From positions 1-51,933 of the forward strand of contig JARIEX010000006.1 of assembly GCA_031127095.1 (NCBI GenBank): 51,933 nt of DNA, read 5' to 3'. This document shows, in pieces, positions 17,300 to 25,349 of the stretch (the first letter of the stretch is position 1; each line of letters begins with the position of its first letter). The notes below the pieces were generated by a model. That model did not search any database. It was given only the letters and a program-made list of their open reading frames with translations, and was not told the DNA's origin. Position numbers and translations under genes: made by a program. The DNA comes from Gemmatimonadota bacterium (lineage in GTDB: Bacteria > Gemmatimonadota > Gemmatimonadetes > Gemmatimonadales > Gemmatimonadaceae).

Positions 17300-18627
17300 G
17301 GGCGTCCGTCCAGCTGATGAATGGTTTTGGTCGAGGCGGGGCGTGTCGCGCGTAGCTTGACCGACACCTGCTCGGCGCGGGCCAGGGCGCGCAGCACGTT
17401 CTCACCGGCCAGCCCGCGCAGTTCCGTCGCGTTCCAGCCGCGCTGCACCAGTTCAGCGAAGAGCATCGGGTACGTGGAGACGTCCTCGAGTCCCTGCACC
17501 GTTTCGGTGATGCCATCGAAATCGCCGCCGATGCCCACGTGGGCGGCGCCGGCGATCTTTTTGATGTGGTCGAGATGATCGGCCACGTCGGCGATCGTCG
17601 CGATCGGCGTGGGGTGCGTTTCGCGCCACGCCGCGACGGCCTTGAACTGCGCGTCGTTGTCGTTCGGATACCGCTTGGCGATCGAGTCGCGCACCGCCGT
17701 GATCGCCGTGCTGTGATTGGCCACGGTCTGCGACACGAAACCGGGCACGAACGTCATCATCACCACGCCGCCGTTCTTCGGCAGCCGCGCCAAAATGGAA
17801 TCGGGAACGTTGCGCGGCACGTCGGTGAGCCCGCGCGCCGCCGAGTGCGAGAAGATCACGGGCGCCTCGGTGGTGCTCAGCGCCTGGCTCATCACCGCCG
17901 GCGACACGTGCGACAGATCGACGAGCATGCCCAGCCGGTTCATCTCGCGCACCACTTCCTTGCCGAACGGCGTGAGGCCGTTGTGGCGCGGTACGTCGTT
18001 CGCCGCGTCCGCCCAGTCCAGCGTGACGTTGTGCGTGAGCGTCATGTAGCGCGCACCGAGCGCATAGTACGCGCGCAGCGCGCCCAGCGAATTCTCGATC
18101 GCGTGCCCGCCTTCCATGCCCAGCAGCGAGCCGATTTTCCCCTGCGCGTACGCGCGGCGCACATCAGCGGCGCGCAACGCCGGCACGAACACATCGGGGT
18201 AGCGCGCGATCACCCGCTGCGCGATGTCGATCTGCTCCAGCTGCACGCGCGCGTAGCCGGAGTCGCGCACTTCACCCGGGATGTACACCGACCAGAACTG
18301 GCCGCCGATCATGCCTTTGCGCAGGCGCGCGATGTCCGTCATGCCGGCCGTCTTGCCGCGCAGATCGTATGCCACCACGTCCAGCGGATCCTTGGCCGCC
18401 TCGCGCATCGCCCACGGCAGATCATTGTGCCCGTCCACCAGCGGCGTGTTACGCAACAGTTGGCGCACGTACGCCAGCCGCTGGGCCAGCGAGGCCTCCT
18501 TCATGGACACGGTCGCCGGTCGCTTCGCCGCCGGCAGACGCTCGGCCGCCTGCGCCGTGACCACCGTGGGCACGCTCATCGCCAACGCCACACTCATCGC
18601 ACCGCATCCCACCGCACGCATCAGCAT
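17296..18627 (-). CDS. Membrane dipeptidase, peptidase family M19
   Basis: 443 residues from the ATG at 18627, with GGAG eight bases upstream; an ATG at 18621 in TGATG overlap is the alternative. A signal peptide (AMSVALAMSVPTVVTAQA) is followed by the renal-dipeptidase fold with metal ligands in VDGHNDLPW and further ligands in MEGGHAIEN, LTHN and IFSHSAARGL. The GIGGDFDG motif is typical of the family. It would hydrolyse dipeptides, possibly with a D-residue, outside the cytoplasm. It is coupled to the esterase upstream and the Tat-exported epimerase downstream. Confidence 0.9.
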   Translation of the reverse strand: MLMRAVGCGAMSVALAMSVPTVVTAQAAERLPAAKRPATVSMKEASLAQRLAYVRQLLRNTPLVDGHNDLPWAMREAAKDPLDVVAYDLRGKTAGMTDIARLRKGMIGGQFWSVYIPGEVRDSGYARVQLEQIDIAQRVIARYPDVFVPALRAADVRRAYAQGKIGSLLGMEGGHAIENSLGALRAYYALGARYMTLTHNVTLDWADAANDVPRHNGLTPFGKEVVREMNRLGMLVDLSHVSPAVMSQALSTTEAPVIFSHSAARGLTDVPRNVPDSILARLPKNGGVVMMTFVPGFVSQTVANHSTAITAVRDSIAKRYPNDNDAQFKAVAAWRETHPTPIATIADVADHLDHIKKIAGAAHVGIGGDFDGITETVQGLEDVSTYPMLFAELVQRGWNATELRGLAGENVLRALARAEQVSVKLRATRPASTKTIHQLDGRP

Positions 18628-19385
18628 CCGAGTCGCTCCAGGTAGTGCGGCAGCATTTTGCGCCACCACGGCCAGTCGTGGTTCACGTCATGCCCCCACA
18701 GGTCGAAATGATGTCCGATCTGCTTACGGTCCAGCAGGTCGTGGAAGTCGCGTGTCATCGCGGGCTGCTCGTGCGCCCCCTGCCCGGCCACGAGCGCGAT
18801 CCGTGTGTGGTGCCGTAACGTGTCCAGTGCACCACCCTGCAGATTCGCCACGTACCACATGGGATTGTTGAAGTAACAGTGGTCGTCGCTGTAGCCCTTG
18901 AAGTAGCTCGGAGCCAGATCGAAAAAACCGCTCATGCCGATCAGGCCACCGAACAGATCGGGACGACGGAACAGCGCATTGGCGGCGTGAAAACACCCGA
19001 AGCTCGCCCCCGTCGTGATGGCGCGCGCCTGCCCGTCGCCGCAAGCGTGACGGATGTACGGCACCACTTCGTCTTCGATGTAGCGCGAGTACAACGCCTG
19101 ACGCCGTGCCGACTCCGCCACCGGCAGCGTGCGGTCCATCCACGCCAGCTTGTTGATGCTGTCCACGGAAAAGACACGGACGCGCCCCTGCATCAGCAGT
19201 GGCTCGATGGCCTTGATCAGCCAGAAGCGCTCATTCTCGAGAAAGTCGGCCGCCGCCGTGGGGAAGAGCAGCACCGGCTGGCCACGCCAGCCGTAGGACA
19301 CGATCGGCATGTCGATGCCGAGCGCGGGACTGCGCCAGCGATCGATCCGCTTGGGCAGCGAGGGGTCGACGAACTGTGGAGACAT
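18621..19385 (-). CDS. Esterase D/PHB-depolymerase-like alpha/beta hydrolase
   Basis: 254 residues from the ATG at 19385 (MSPQFVDPSLPKR); longer frames upstream contain no protein-like sequence. The nucleophile elbow is GASFG near residue 124 (ITTGASFGCFHAANA). The acid is probably the aspartate before or after VAGQGAHE, and the histidine lies in the C-terminal WGHDVNHDWPWW. Similar proteins are annotated as 'esterase family protein'. No signal peptide is seen, so it should be cytoplasmic. First gene of the minus-strand operon, divergent from olsB. Confidence 0.8.
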   Translation of the reverse strand: MSPQFVDPSLPKRIDRWRSPALGIDMPIVSYGWRGQPVLLFPTAAADFLENERFWLIKAIEPLLMQGRVRVFSVDSINKLAWMDRTLPVAESARRQALYSRYIEDEVVPYIRHACGDGQARAITTGASFGCFHAANALFRRPDLFGGLIGMSGFFDLAPSYFKGYSDDHCYFNNPMWYVANLQGGALDTLRHHTRIALVAGQGAHEQPAMTRDFHDLLDRKQIGHHFDLWGHDVNHDWPWWRKMLPHYLERLGC

Positions 19386-19557
19386 GATGCCGTAAGCTCG
19401 CGCCCGCGCCGCGTCGGGGCCAGTGCGCGGCCGTGCGGCGCGTGCACGATCGTTGCCGCCCAGTGACCGTTCCGTGGCGCGACCGCCACTGGGATGGTAC
19501 GGGGCACTCGGAGGTTGAGGCGTCCGCGTGCTTCCGCACCGGACGTGACCGCCCGCC

Positions 19558-19563
19558 AGGAGG
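19558..19563 (+). promoter_or_regulatory. Strong ribosome binding site of the olsB-like gene
   Basis: AGGAGG lies six bases before the ATG at 19570 and fixes that start. The 184-bp divergent region 19386-19569 must hold promoters for both sides, but I see no convincing -35/-10 pair in it. Confidence 0.7.
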
Positions 19564-19569
19564 CCTCGC

Positions 19570-20445
19570 ATGCTGACCCGTGTGTTCGACGCGTCGAACT
19601 CCCCGTATCTGCCCCCCGTTGATGCCGGCGCCGCCGTGGCGCCCACCGATGCCGAGGTCTTTCCGCACCACACCGACGGCATCCCGCCGGGGATCGTGGA
19701 AGCAGGGCCGTACGTGGTGCGCTTCGCATGGTCACGTCAGGAGTTACACGCGGTGCAGGCACTGCGCTTCCGCGTGTTCAATCAGGAGCTGGGCGAGGGG
19801 CTGGCCGGTGCACAGCTGACGCAGCGCGACGAGGACGAACGTGACCCGTGGTTCCATCACCTCATGATCTGTGACCGGCGCACCGGTGAGGTGGTGGGGA
19901 CGTACCGGCTGCAGACGGCGGTGATGGCGGCCACACGATTCGGCTTCTACAGCGCCACGCTGTTCGAGCTCGGGGCGATCCCGGGGGCCACGCTCGCCGA
20001 CGCCGTCGAGATCGGCCGGGCCTGCGTGGACCCGGCCCATCGCTCGGGGCGGGTCCTCCGGCTGCTGTGGAAGGGATTGGCGCGGTACCTCCAGTGGAAC
20101 GGCAAGCACGTGCTCTTCGGCTGCTGCTCCCTCGCCGGCATCGCCCCTGACGTGGCGGCCGATGCCTGGCGCACCCTCACGGCGCGAGAGGCGCTCCACC
20201 CCGGGATCCTCGTGCGCCCCCGTCCCGCGGCGCGCGCCCTCCCCGACGACGGTCGGGCCCGTCCTCTGCTCGACGCCGAGGCCGGCAACGGCTCGCTCCC
20301 GCCGCTGTTCGAGGGGTATCTCGCCCTCGGCGCCACCGTGTGCGGCGCGCCCGCGCTCGATCGCGAGTTCGGCACCACGGACTTTCTGGTGATGCTGGAC
20401 ACCCGGGACATGGACGCGCGGAGTTACGCCTCGCTGTTCGGATGA
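19570..20445 (+). CDS. GNAT-fold N-acyltransferase, OlsB-like (ornithine lipid synthesis, first step)
   Basis: 291 residues. The core matches the acyl-homoserine-lactone-synthase/OlsB group: VQALRFRVFNQELGEG near the start, a YRLQ strand, FELGAIPGA, VEIGRACVDPAHRSG and a late FLVMLD. OlsB transfers a 3-hydroxyacyl chain from acyl carrier protein to ornithine, making lyso-ornithine lipid. The next gene, overlapping by 4 bp, is a PlsC/OlsA-like acyltransferase, which supports this role strongly. A start with AGGAGG six bases upstream is well supported. A related 'hemolysin-like' GNAT activity on another amine is the alternative. Confidence 0.78.
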   Translation: MLTRVFDASNSPYLPPVDAGAAVAPTDAEVFPHHTDGIPPGIVEAGPYVVRFAWSRQELHAVQALRFRVFNQELGEGLAGAQLTQRDEDERDPWFHHLMICDRRTGEVVGTYRLQTAVMAATRFGFYSATLFELGAIPGATLADAVEIGRACVDPAHRSGRVLRLLWKGLARYLQWNGKHVLFGCCSLAGIAPDVAADAWRTLTAREALHPGILVRPRPAARALPDDGRARPLLDAEAGNGSLPPLFEGYLALGATVCGAPALDREFGTTDFLVMLDTRDMDARSYASLFG

Positions 20446-21185
20446 CGCGCCTCCTTGTGGTGCGCGCGACGCGCCTGCTCTGCCGCGGGGTGCTGGCCGC
20501 GCTGCGCATCGAGGTCCGCCACGAGGGCGCGCCGGCGGACAGACCGACGCACGACGGGCCGGCGCTGTGGGTGGCCAATCACCTCTCGTGGATCGACATC
20601 GTGGCGATGCTCGGTCACCATCAGTGCACGTTCGTGGCCAAGGACGACGTCCGGCGGTGGCCGCTGGTGGGTACGCTGGGCCGGGCCCTGGGCGTGATCT
20701 GGATCGACCGCACGCGGAAGCGCGATCTGCTGCGCACCATTCCGCTGCTCGGCGATGCACTGCGCAGCGGTTGCCGCGTGATCCTGTTCCCCGAGGGGAC
20801 CACCACGCTCGGACACAGCGTGCTGCCGTTCCGCTCGTCGCTCGTGGAAGCCGCGGTGCAGGCCGGCGTGCCAGTGGTCCCCGTCGCGCTGTCGGTGTCA
20901 GCCGACCGTGGGGGCGGCGAGACGCTCTGCTGGGTGGGCGACGAAACGCTGTGGGCGCACCTGCGACGCCTGGTCTTCGTGCGCGGTGCCGTCTTCACGA
21001 TCCGGGTGCTGCCCGCGCTGGCGCCCGGACCGTCGCGGAAGGTGCAGAGCCACGCGGCACGCGCCTGCATTGTTACCGCGCGGCGGCAGCCCGCCGCTCA
21101 GCGCGCGGTGGCGTGGGACGCCAGCGCTTTCGCAAAGCAGAACTTCCGGCCGATGGACAGCTCCGATCTCGAAATCGCCCGGTAG
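20442..21185 (+). CDS. 1-acylglycerol-3-phosphate acyltransferase family, OlsA-like
   Basis: 247 residues from the ATG at 20442 (ATGA overlap with olsB). The PlsC motifs are present: NHLSWID near residue 46 (HX4D catalytic pair) and FPEGTTT near 117. In this place it most likely adds the second acyl chain to lyso-ornithine lipid, although a glycerolipid role cannot be excluded. The last ~30 residues are read antisense through the 3' end of the GNAT gene on the other strand (overlap 21098-21185). They do not look family-like, which suggests that the original stop was lost. Confidence 0.82.
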   Translation: MTRLLVVRATRLLCRGVLAALRIEVRHEGAPADRPTHDGPALWVANHLSWIDIVAMLGHHQCTFVAKDDVRRWPLVGTLGRALGVIWIDRTRKRDLLRTIPLLGDALRSGCRVILFPEGTTTLGHSVLPFRSSLVEAAVQAGVPVVPVALSVSADRGGGETLCWVGDETLWAHLRRLVFVRGAVFTIRVLPALAPGPSRKVQSHAARACIVTARRQPAAQRAVAWDASAFAKQNFRPMDSSDLEIAR

Positions 21186-21622
21186 CGCGCGATCTTTTCG
21201 GGATAGCGCAGAATCGTGGATTCCAGAAATCCCATGCGCAGGAACAGCGGCTCGGCCAGCGAAATCGCGAACAGCTCCGGGTAGCCACGGACGCGCGCGA
21301 GCCGTTCGGCCGCCGTGATCAGGCGCTGCCCCAGCCCGTGCCCCTGCGCCTCGGGCGCCACCGCGAGGGAGACCAGCTCCACCAGCGACGGCGAATACTC
21401 GTCGAGAGCGACCTGTCCCAGCAGCGCCCCATCGGGACCACGCACTAGCTGATAGTCCTGCAGGTGACTGACCACGAACGCCTCGCTGCGATGCAGCGTG
21501 AGACCGTCCGGCGCGAACAGGTTGTTGAGCGCGACGATCTCGGCAACATCCGCGCTGTTCGCCGGCTGCACCCGCAACGGCCACGCCGACGCGTGGACCA
21601 CCTCGGCCACCGACGTACCCAT
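21098..21622 (-). CDS. GNAT N-acetyltransferase, ArgA-like short form
   Basis: 174 residues from the ATG at 21622 (TGATG overlap with the DUF411 stop). The acetyl-CoA motif is SLAVAPEAQGHGLGQRL, preceded by LVELVS. The N-terminal part ADVAEIVALNN...DGLTLHRS and the late LFLRMGF resemble the acetyltransferase domain of N-acetylglutamate synthase, so arginine synthesis is possible. A generic amine acetyltransferase is the alternative, as there are no arginine genes nearby. It is the second gene of the DUF411 transcript. Confidence 0.7.
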   Translation of the reverse strand: MGTSVAEVVHASAWPLRVQPANSADVAEIVALNNLFAPDGLTLHRSEAFVVSHLQDYQLVRGPDGALLGQVALDEYSPSLVELVSLAVAPEAQGHGLGQRLITAAERLARVRGYPELFAISLAEPLFLRMGFLESTILRYPEKIARYRAISRSELSIGRKFCFAKALASHATAR

Positions 21623-22170
21623 CAGCGGGACGCGAACACCCGCGTCTTGCCGGCTTTGTCGAAGAGCACGACATCGTAGGCGTCCTTCATGCCGCCCTGT
21701 TCCATCCCGGGTGATCCCATGGGCATGCCGGGCACGGCCAGCCCACGCGCCGCCGGCTGGTCACGCAGCAGCTTCACAATGACATCCGCCGGCACGTGTC
21801 CCTCGATGGCATACGTACCCACCCGGGCCGTGTGACACGACTCGAGCGCCGAAGGGATGCCGAACGAGGCTTTGACACTGGCCATGTCGGCCGTGTCCCG
21901 CACGGTGACCTCGAAACCCGCCTTCCGCGCGTGCTTCACCCACTCGGCGCAGCATCCGCAGTTGGGGTCCTTGTAGACGGTCATCGGGGGCAACGCGGCG
22001 CCCGAGGCCGGACGCGCGGGGGTGCCAGTGGCGCCACCCCGAGCCGGCGGCTGGGCACGCAGCGCGCGCGCGCCCACCGTGGCCGCCACGGCGGCGACCC
22101 CCAGCTGCACGGCGGCGGCAACGAACGCCCGCCGGTCGGGCGGGCGGGAGAAGAGCGGATGAGAGCACAT
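21622..22170 (-). CDS. Exported DUF411 protein, putative copper-binding
   Basis: 182 residues from the ATG at 22170; frames extending upstream to 22317 cross the putative promoter and are not protein-like. The N-terminus PDRRAFVAAAVQLGVAAVAA is a Tat-like signal. The DUF411 domain has YKDPNCGCCAEWVKH, a cysteine trio well suited to a soft metal, and later ESCHTA and EGHVPADVI. A late methionine-rich stretch (PGMPMGSPGMEQGGM) could also bind copper. DUF411 proteins are commonly found with copper-handling genes. Here the gene is divergent from the cbb3 oxidase operon, which includes the copper ATPase CcoI, so a role in copper delivery or protection is a reasonable inference. Confidence 0.82.
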   Translation of the reverse strand: MCSHPLFSRPPDRRAFVAAAVQLGVAAVAATVGARALRAQPPARGGATGTPARPASGAALPPMTVYKDPNCGCCAEWVKHARKAGFEVTVRDTADMASVKASFGIPSALESCHTARVGTYAIEGHVPADVIVKLLRDQPAARGLAVPGMPMGSPGMEQGGMKDAYDVVLFDKAGKTRVFASR

Positions 22171-22177
22171 ATCGGGA

Positions 22178-22183
22178 AGTATA
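22178..22183 (-). promoter_or_regulatory. -10 box TATACT placed for a leaderless DUF411 transcript
   Basis: On the minus strand TATACT (22183-22178) lies seven bases before the ATG at 22170. Transcription would begin at or next to the start codon, giving a leaderless mRNA. No Shine-Dalgarno is present, which fits. No good -35 is seen at 17 bp. Confidence 0.45.
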
Positions 22184-22211
22184 CAGCGTTTCGGGGTGCG
22201 GGGTGCCACCA

Positions 22212-22226
22212 TCGGGGAATCCCCGA
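22212..22226. promoter_or_regulatory. Palindrome TCGGGGA-A-TCCCCGA, candidate shared operator
   Basis: A perfect 7-bp inverted repeat around one base lies in the 150-bp divergent gap, about 95 bp before ccoNO and 42 bp before the DUF411 start codon. It could bind one regulator acting on both sides. It is not an FNR box (TTGAT-N4-ATCAA), which might have been expected for cbb3 oxidase. A weak -10 (TAAACT, 22272-22277) is the only promoter-like motif toward ccoNO. Confidence 0.4.
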
Positions 22227-22320
22227 CGGAATCGCGTGAGGCTCCTGACGCACGGGCAGAAGACGACCGCCTAAACTCTGCGCGCATGACCCTCATTCCA
22301 CGATTCACCAGAGGCACCCG

Positions 22321-24573
22321 ATGACCTCAGCCCCCAGCGCGGGCGGCGGCGCCGTGCCGCGCGCGTCGGCCGCGTCGCTCAACCGGTTCTCGTACGATGA
22401 CGCCATCGTCCGCCAGTTCCTGTTCGCCACGCTCATCTGGGGCGTCGTGGGCATGCTCGTCGGTTTGATCATCGCGTTGCAGCTCGCCAACCCGATCTTC
22501 AATACCAACCTGGAATGGCTCTCCTTCGGGCGGCTGCGCCCATTGCACACCAATGCCGTGATCTTTGCCTTCGCCGGCAACGCGTTCTTCACGGGCTGCT
22601 ACTACTCCACCCAGCGCCTGCTGAAAGCCCGCATGTTCTCCGATGGGCTCAGCAAATTTCATTTCTGGGGATGGCAGGCCATCATCGTGAGCGCCGCGCT
22701 CACGTTGCCGCTGGGCTTCACGCAGGCCAAGGAATACGCCGAGCTCGAATGGCCCATCGACATCGCGATCGCGGTGGTGTGGGTGGCGTTCGCAGTGAAC
22801 TTCTTCGGCACGCTGATCCGGCGCCGCGAACGGCACATCTACGTGGCGCTCTGGTTCTACATCGCGTCCATCGTCACCGTCGCCATTCTGCACATCTTCA
22901 ACAACCTGTCCATGCCGGCCGGGCTGTTCAAGAGCTACAGCATCTACGCCGGTGTGCAGGACGCGTTCATGCAGTGGTGGTACGGACACAACGCCGTGGC
23001 CTTCTTCCTGACCACGCCGTTCCTCGGCCTGATGTACTACTTCATGCCGAAAGCCGCCGAAGGGCCGGTGTTCAGCTACAAGCTGTCCATCCTGCACTTC
23101 TGGTCGCTGGTGTTCATGTACATCTGGGCCGGTCCGCACCACCTGCACTACACCGCCCTGCCCGAGTGGGCGAGCACGGTCGGCATGCTCTTCTCGGTCA
23201 TGCTCTGGGCTCCGTCGTGGGGCGGCATGATCAACGGGCTGCTCACGCTGCGCGGCGCGTGGCACAAGGTGGCCACCGACCCGATCCTCAAGTTCTTCGT
23301 GGTCGGCATCACGGCGTACGGCATGTCCACGTTCGAGGGCCCGATGCTCTCGATCAAGAGCGTCAACGCGCTGGCTCACTACACCGACTGGATCATCGCC
23401 CATGTGCACACGGGCGCCCTCGGCTGGAACGGCTTCATGACCTTCGGCATGGTGTACTGGCTGCTGCCGCGACTCTTCCAGACCGAGATCTACAGCAAGA
23501 AGGCGATGGAGCTGCACTTCTGGATCGCGTCGGTGGGCATCGTGCTGTACGTGGTCGCGATCTACAGCGCCGGTGTGACGCAGGGGCTCATGTGGCGCGC
23601 CTTCGACGAGACAGGACGCCTGGCCTATCCCGATTTCGTCGAGACGGTGCTCAAGCTGCTCCCCATGTACTGGATGCGCGTGGTCGGCGGCACGTTCTAC
23701 ATCGTCGGCATGTTCATCTTCGGCTGGAACATCATCATGACGTGGACGCGCCGTCCGGCGGCGTACCACGTCCCCATCATCGAAGCGGCACCGCTGGCAC
23801 CCAGGTACGTGGAAGAACACCCGGTGGTGCCGGCCAGCGGCCTCTGGGCGCGCTTCAATCAGGTGCAGTGGCACCGCGCGTGGGAACGCGCGCCGATGCT
23901 CTTCACGGCGCTCACGATCCTCGCCGTCGTCGTCGCCTCGCTGTTCGAGATCCTGCCCACGTTCCTGATCAAGTCGAACGTGCCCACGATCGCGTCGGTG
24001 AAGCCGTACACGCCGCTCGAACTCGCCGGGCGCGACATGTACATCGCCGAGGGGTGCTTCAACTGCCACTCGCAGATGGTGCGTCCGTTCCGCTACGAGA
24101 CCGAGCGATTCGGCGAGTACTCCAAGCCGGGCGAGTCGGTGTACGAGCATCCGTTCCTGTGGGGCTCGCGCCGGATCGGGCCTGATCTGGCGCGTGAGGG
24201 CGGCAAGTATCCCGACCTCTGGCATGTGCGCCACTTCGAGAATCCGCGTGCCGTCACCGCGAAGTCGATCATGCCGGCGTACGCACACTTCCTGACCAAG
24301 ACGATCGATTTCGAGCAGATCCAGTCGCGCGTGGACGCGATGGCGATGGTCGGTGTGCCGTACGGCGACGCGCTCAACAAGGCACCCGCCATGGCCCGCG
24401 CGCAGGCGAAGACGATCGCCGCGGCGATCGTCGGGCAGGGCGGGCCGTCGGGGCTCGAGGACAAGCAGATCGTCGCGATGGTGGCGTACATGCAGCGCCT
24501 CGGTCGTGACATCAAGGTGCAGAACACCGCCGCCGTCCCGGCGACGGCAGCGCCGGGAGGATCGAACGAATGA
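22321..24573 (+). CDS. ccoNO: cbb3-type cytochrome c oxidase, fused subunits I and II (CcoN-CcoO)
   Basis: 750 residues. Residues ~1-490 are CcoN, the heme-copper subunit, with about 12 membrane spans and histidines in RPLHTN, HIFNN, the copper-site WYGHNAV and HHLHY, and the paired-heme-ligand segment IIAHVHTGALGWNG. Residues ~520-750 are CcoO: one membrane anchor, then the heme c motif CFNCH near 579 in the family context NCHSQMVRP, with a methionine ligand probably in SIMPAY. It reduces O2 at the cytoplasmic membrane and pumps protons under low oxygen. Fused CcoNO is known from other phyla. AGAGG sits about nine bases before the ATG. Head of an eight-gene overlapping operon. Confidence 0.95.
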   Translation: MTSAPSAGGGAVPRASAASLNRFSYDDAIVRQFLFATLIWGVVGMLVGLIIALQLANPIFNTNLEWLSFGRLRPLHTNAVIFAFAGNAFFTGCYYSTQRLLKARMFSDGLSKFHFWGWQAIIVSAALTLPLGFTQAKEYAELEWPIDIAIAVVWVAFAVNFFGTLIRRRERHIYVALWFYIASIVTVAILHIFNNLSMPAGLFKSYSIYAGVQDAFMQWWYGHNAVAFFLTTPFLGLMYYFMPKAAEGPVFSYKLSILHFWSLVFMYIWAGPHHLHYTALPEWASTVGMLFSVMLWAPSWGGMINGLLTLRGAWHKVATDPILKFFVVGITAYGMSTFEGPMLSIKSVNALAHYTDWIIAHVHTGALGWNGFMTFGMVYWLLPRLFQTEIYSKKAMELHFWIASVGIVLYVVAIYSAGVTQGLMWRAFDETGRLAYPDFVETVLKLLPMYWMRVVGGTFYIVGMFIFGWNIIMTWTRRPAAYHVPIIEAAPLAPRYVEEHPVVPASGLWARFNQVQWHRAWERAPMLFTALTILAVVVASLFEILPTFLIKSNVPTIASVKPYTPLELAGRDMYIAEGCFNCHSQMVRPFRYETERFGEYSKPGESVYEHPFLWGSRRIGPDLAREGGKYPDLWHVRHFENPRAVTAKSIMPAYAHFLTKTIDFEQIQSRVDAMAMVGVPYGDALNKAPAMARAQAKTIAAAIVGQGGPSGLEDKQIVAMVAYMQRLGRDIKVQNTAAVPATAAPGGSNE

Positions 24574-24764
24574 AGCTCTCCGACATCATGAGCTACGCTG
24601 ATCTCTCGAATTACGCCGAGGTTGCGTTGGTGCTGTTCCTCGGCGTGTTCGTCGCCATCACGATCCGCACGTTTCTTCCCTCACGGAGCCGCGAATTGTA
24701 TGAAGCGTCGCTGCTGCCGCTTGAGGATGATCGCGTGATCACGCCCCGCACCCAGGAGCGCTGA
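24570..24764 (+). CDS. ccoQ: cbb3 oxidase small subunit CcoQ-like
   Basis: 64 residues with one membrane span (AEVALVLFLGVFVAITI) followed by a short basic and acidic tail, as in CcoQ/FixQ, which stabilises the cbb3 complex. Its ATG overlaps the ccoNO stop by 4 bp and the next gene follows after 3 bp. The call rests on size, topology and position rather than on strong sequence motifs. Confidence 0.75.
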   Translation: MKLSDIMSYADLSNYAEVALVLFLGVFVAITIRTFLPSRSRELYEASLLPLEDDRVITPRTQER

Positions 24765-24767
24765 CCC

Positions 24768-25349
24768 ATGTCGACGCAAGACGACAAGGACAAAGCCACC
24801 AAGCAGGACCGCCTGATTGAGCATTCGTACGACGGGATTCAGGAATACGACAACCCGATGCCGCGCTGGTGGCTGCTGACGTTTGCCGGCACGATCATCT
24901 TCGCCGTGATCTACCTGTTCAACGTTGGCCCCGTGGGCAATGGCAAGGGTCGCATCGCCGACTATGAAGACGACATGAAGGCCTTCGCCGCGGCGCATCC
25001 TGCGCCGACCGGCGAGGTGTCCGGTGACAAACTGCTGGCGATGATGAAGGACGAGGACGCGCTGCATGAAGGCGAGGAGGCGTTCCAGAAGTTCTGCGCC
25101 TCCTGCCATCGCATGGATGGCGGCGGACTGATCGGGCCGAATCTCGCCGATAACGCGTGGATTCACGGTGGACGGATCACCGACATCTACGCCACCGTGG
25201 TGAACGGCGTGCTCGAGAAGGGCATGCCGGCGTGGGGCACGATGCTCAAGCCGGAACAGGTCGAGCAGGTCGTGGCGTACGTCGCGTCGCTGCAGGGATC
25301 GAATCCGGCGAACCCGAAGCCGCCACAAGGAACGCCGGTTACCCCGTGA
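24768..25349 (+). CDS. ccoP: cbb3 oxidase subunit III (CcoP) with a single heme c
   Basis: 193 residues. The N-terminal part IEHSYDGIQEYDNPMPRWW and the membrane span (LLTFAGTIIFAVIYLF) are diagnostic for CcoP. Only one CXXCH is present, CASCH near residue 110, with the methionine ligand probably in KGMPAWG. Classical proteobacterial CcoP is about 300 residues with two hemes c, so this is a short one-heme form. It would pass electrons to CcoO. It starts 3 bp after ccoQ and its stop overlaps the GTG of ccoG. Confidence 0.9.
   Translation: MSTQDDKDKATKQDRLIEHSYDGIQEYDNPMPRWWLLTFAGTIIFAVIYLFNVGPVGNGKGRIADYEDDMKAFAAAHPAPTGEVSGDKLLAMMKDEDALHEGEEAFQKFCASCHRMDGGGLIGPNLADNAWIHGGRITDIYATVVNGVLEKGMPAWGTMLKPEQVEQVVAYVASLQGSNPANPKPPQGTPVTP

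Noticed and set aside
22327-24288. 653-codon minus-strand frame opposite ccoNO
   Set aside because: Composition dominated by H, R, E and D as expected for the complement of a conserved membrane gene; no start signal.
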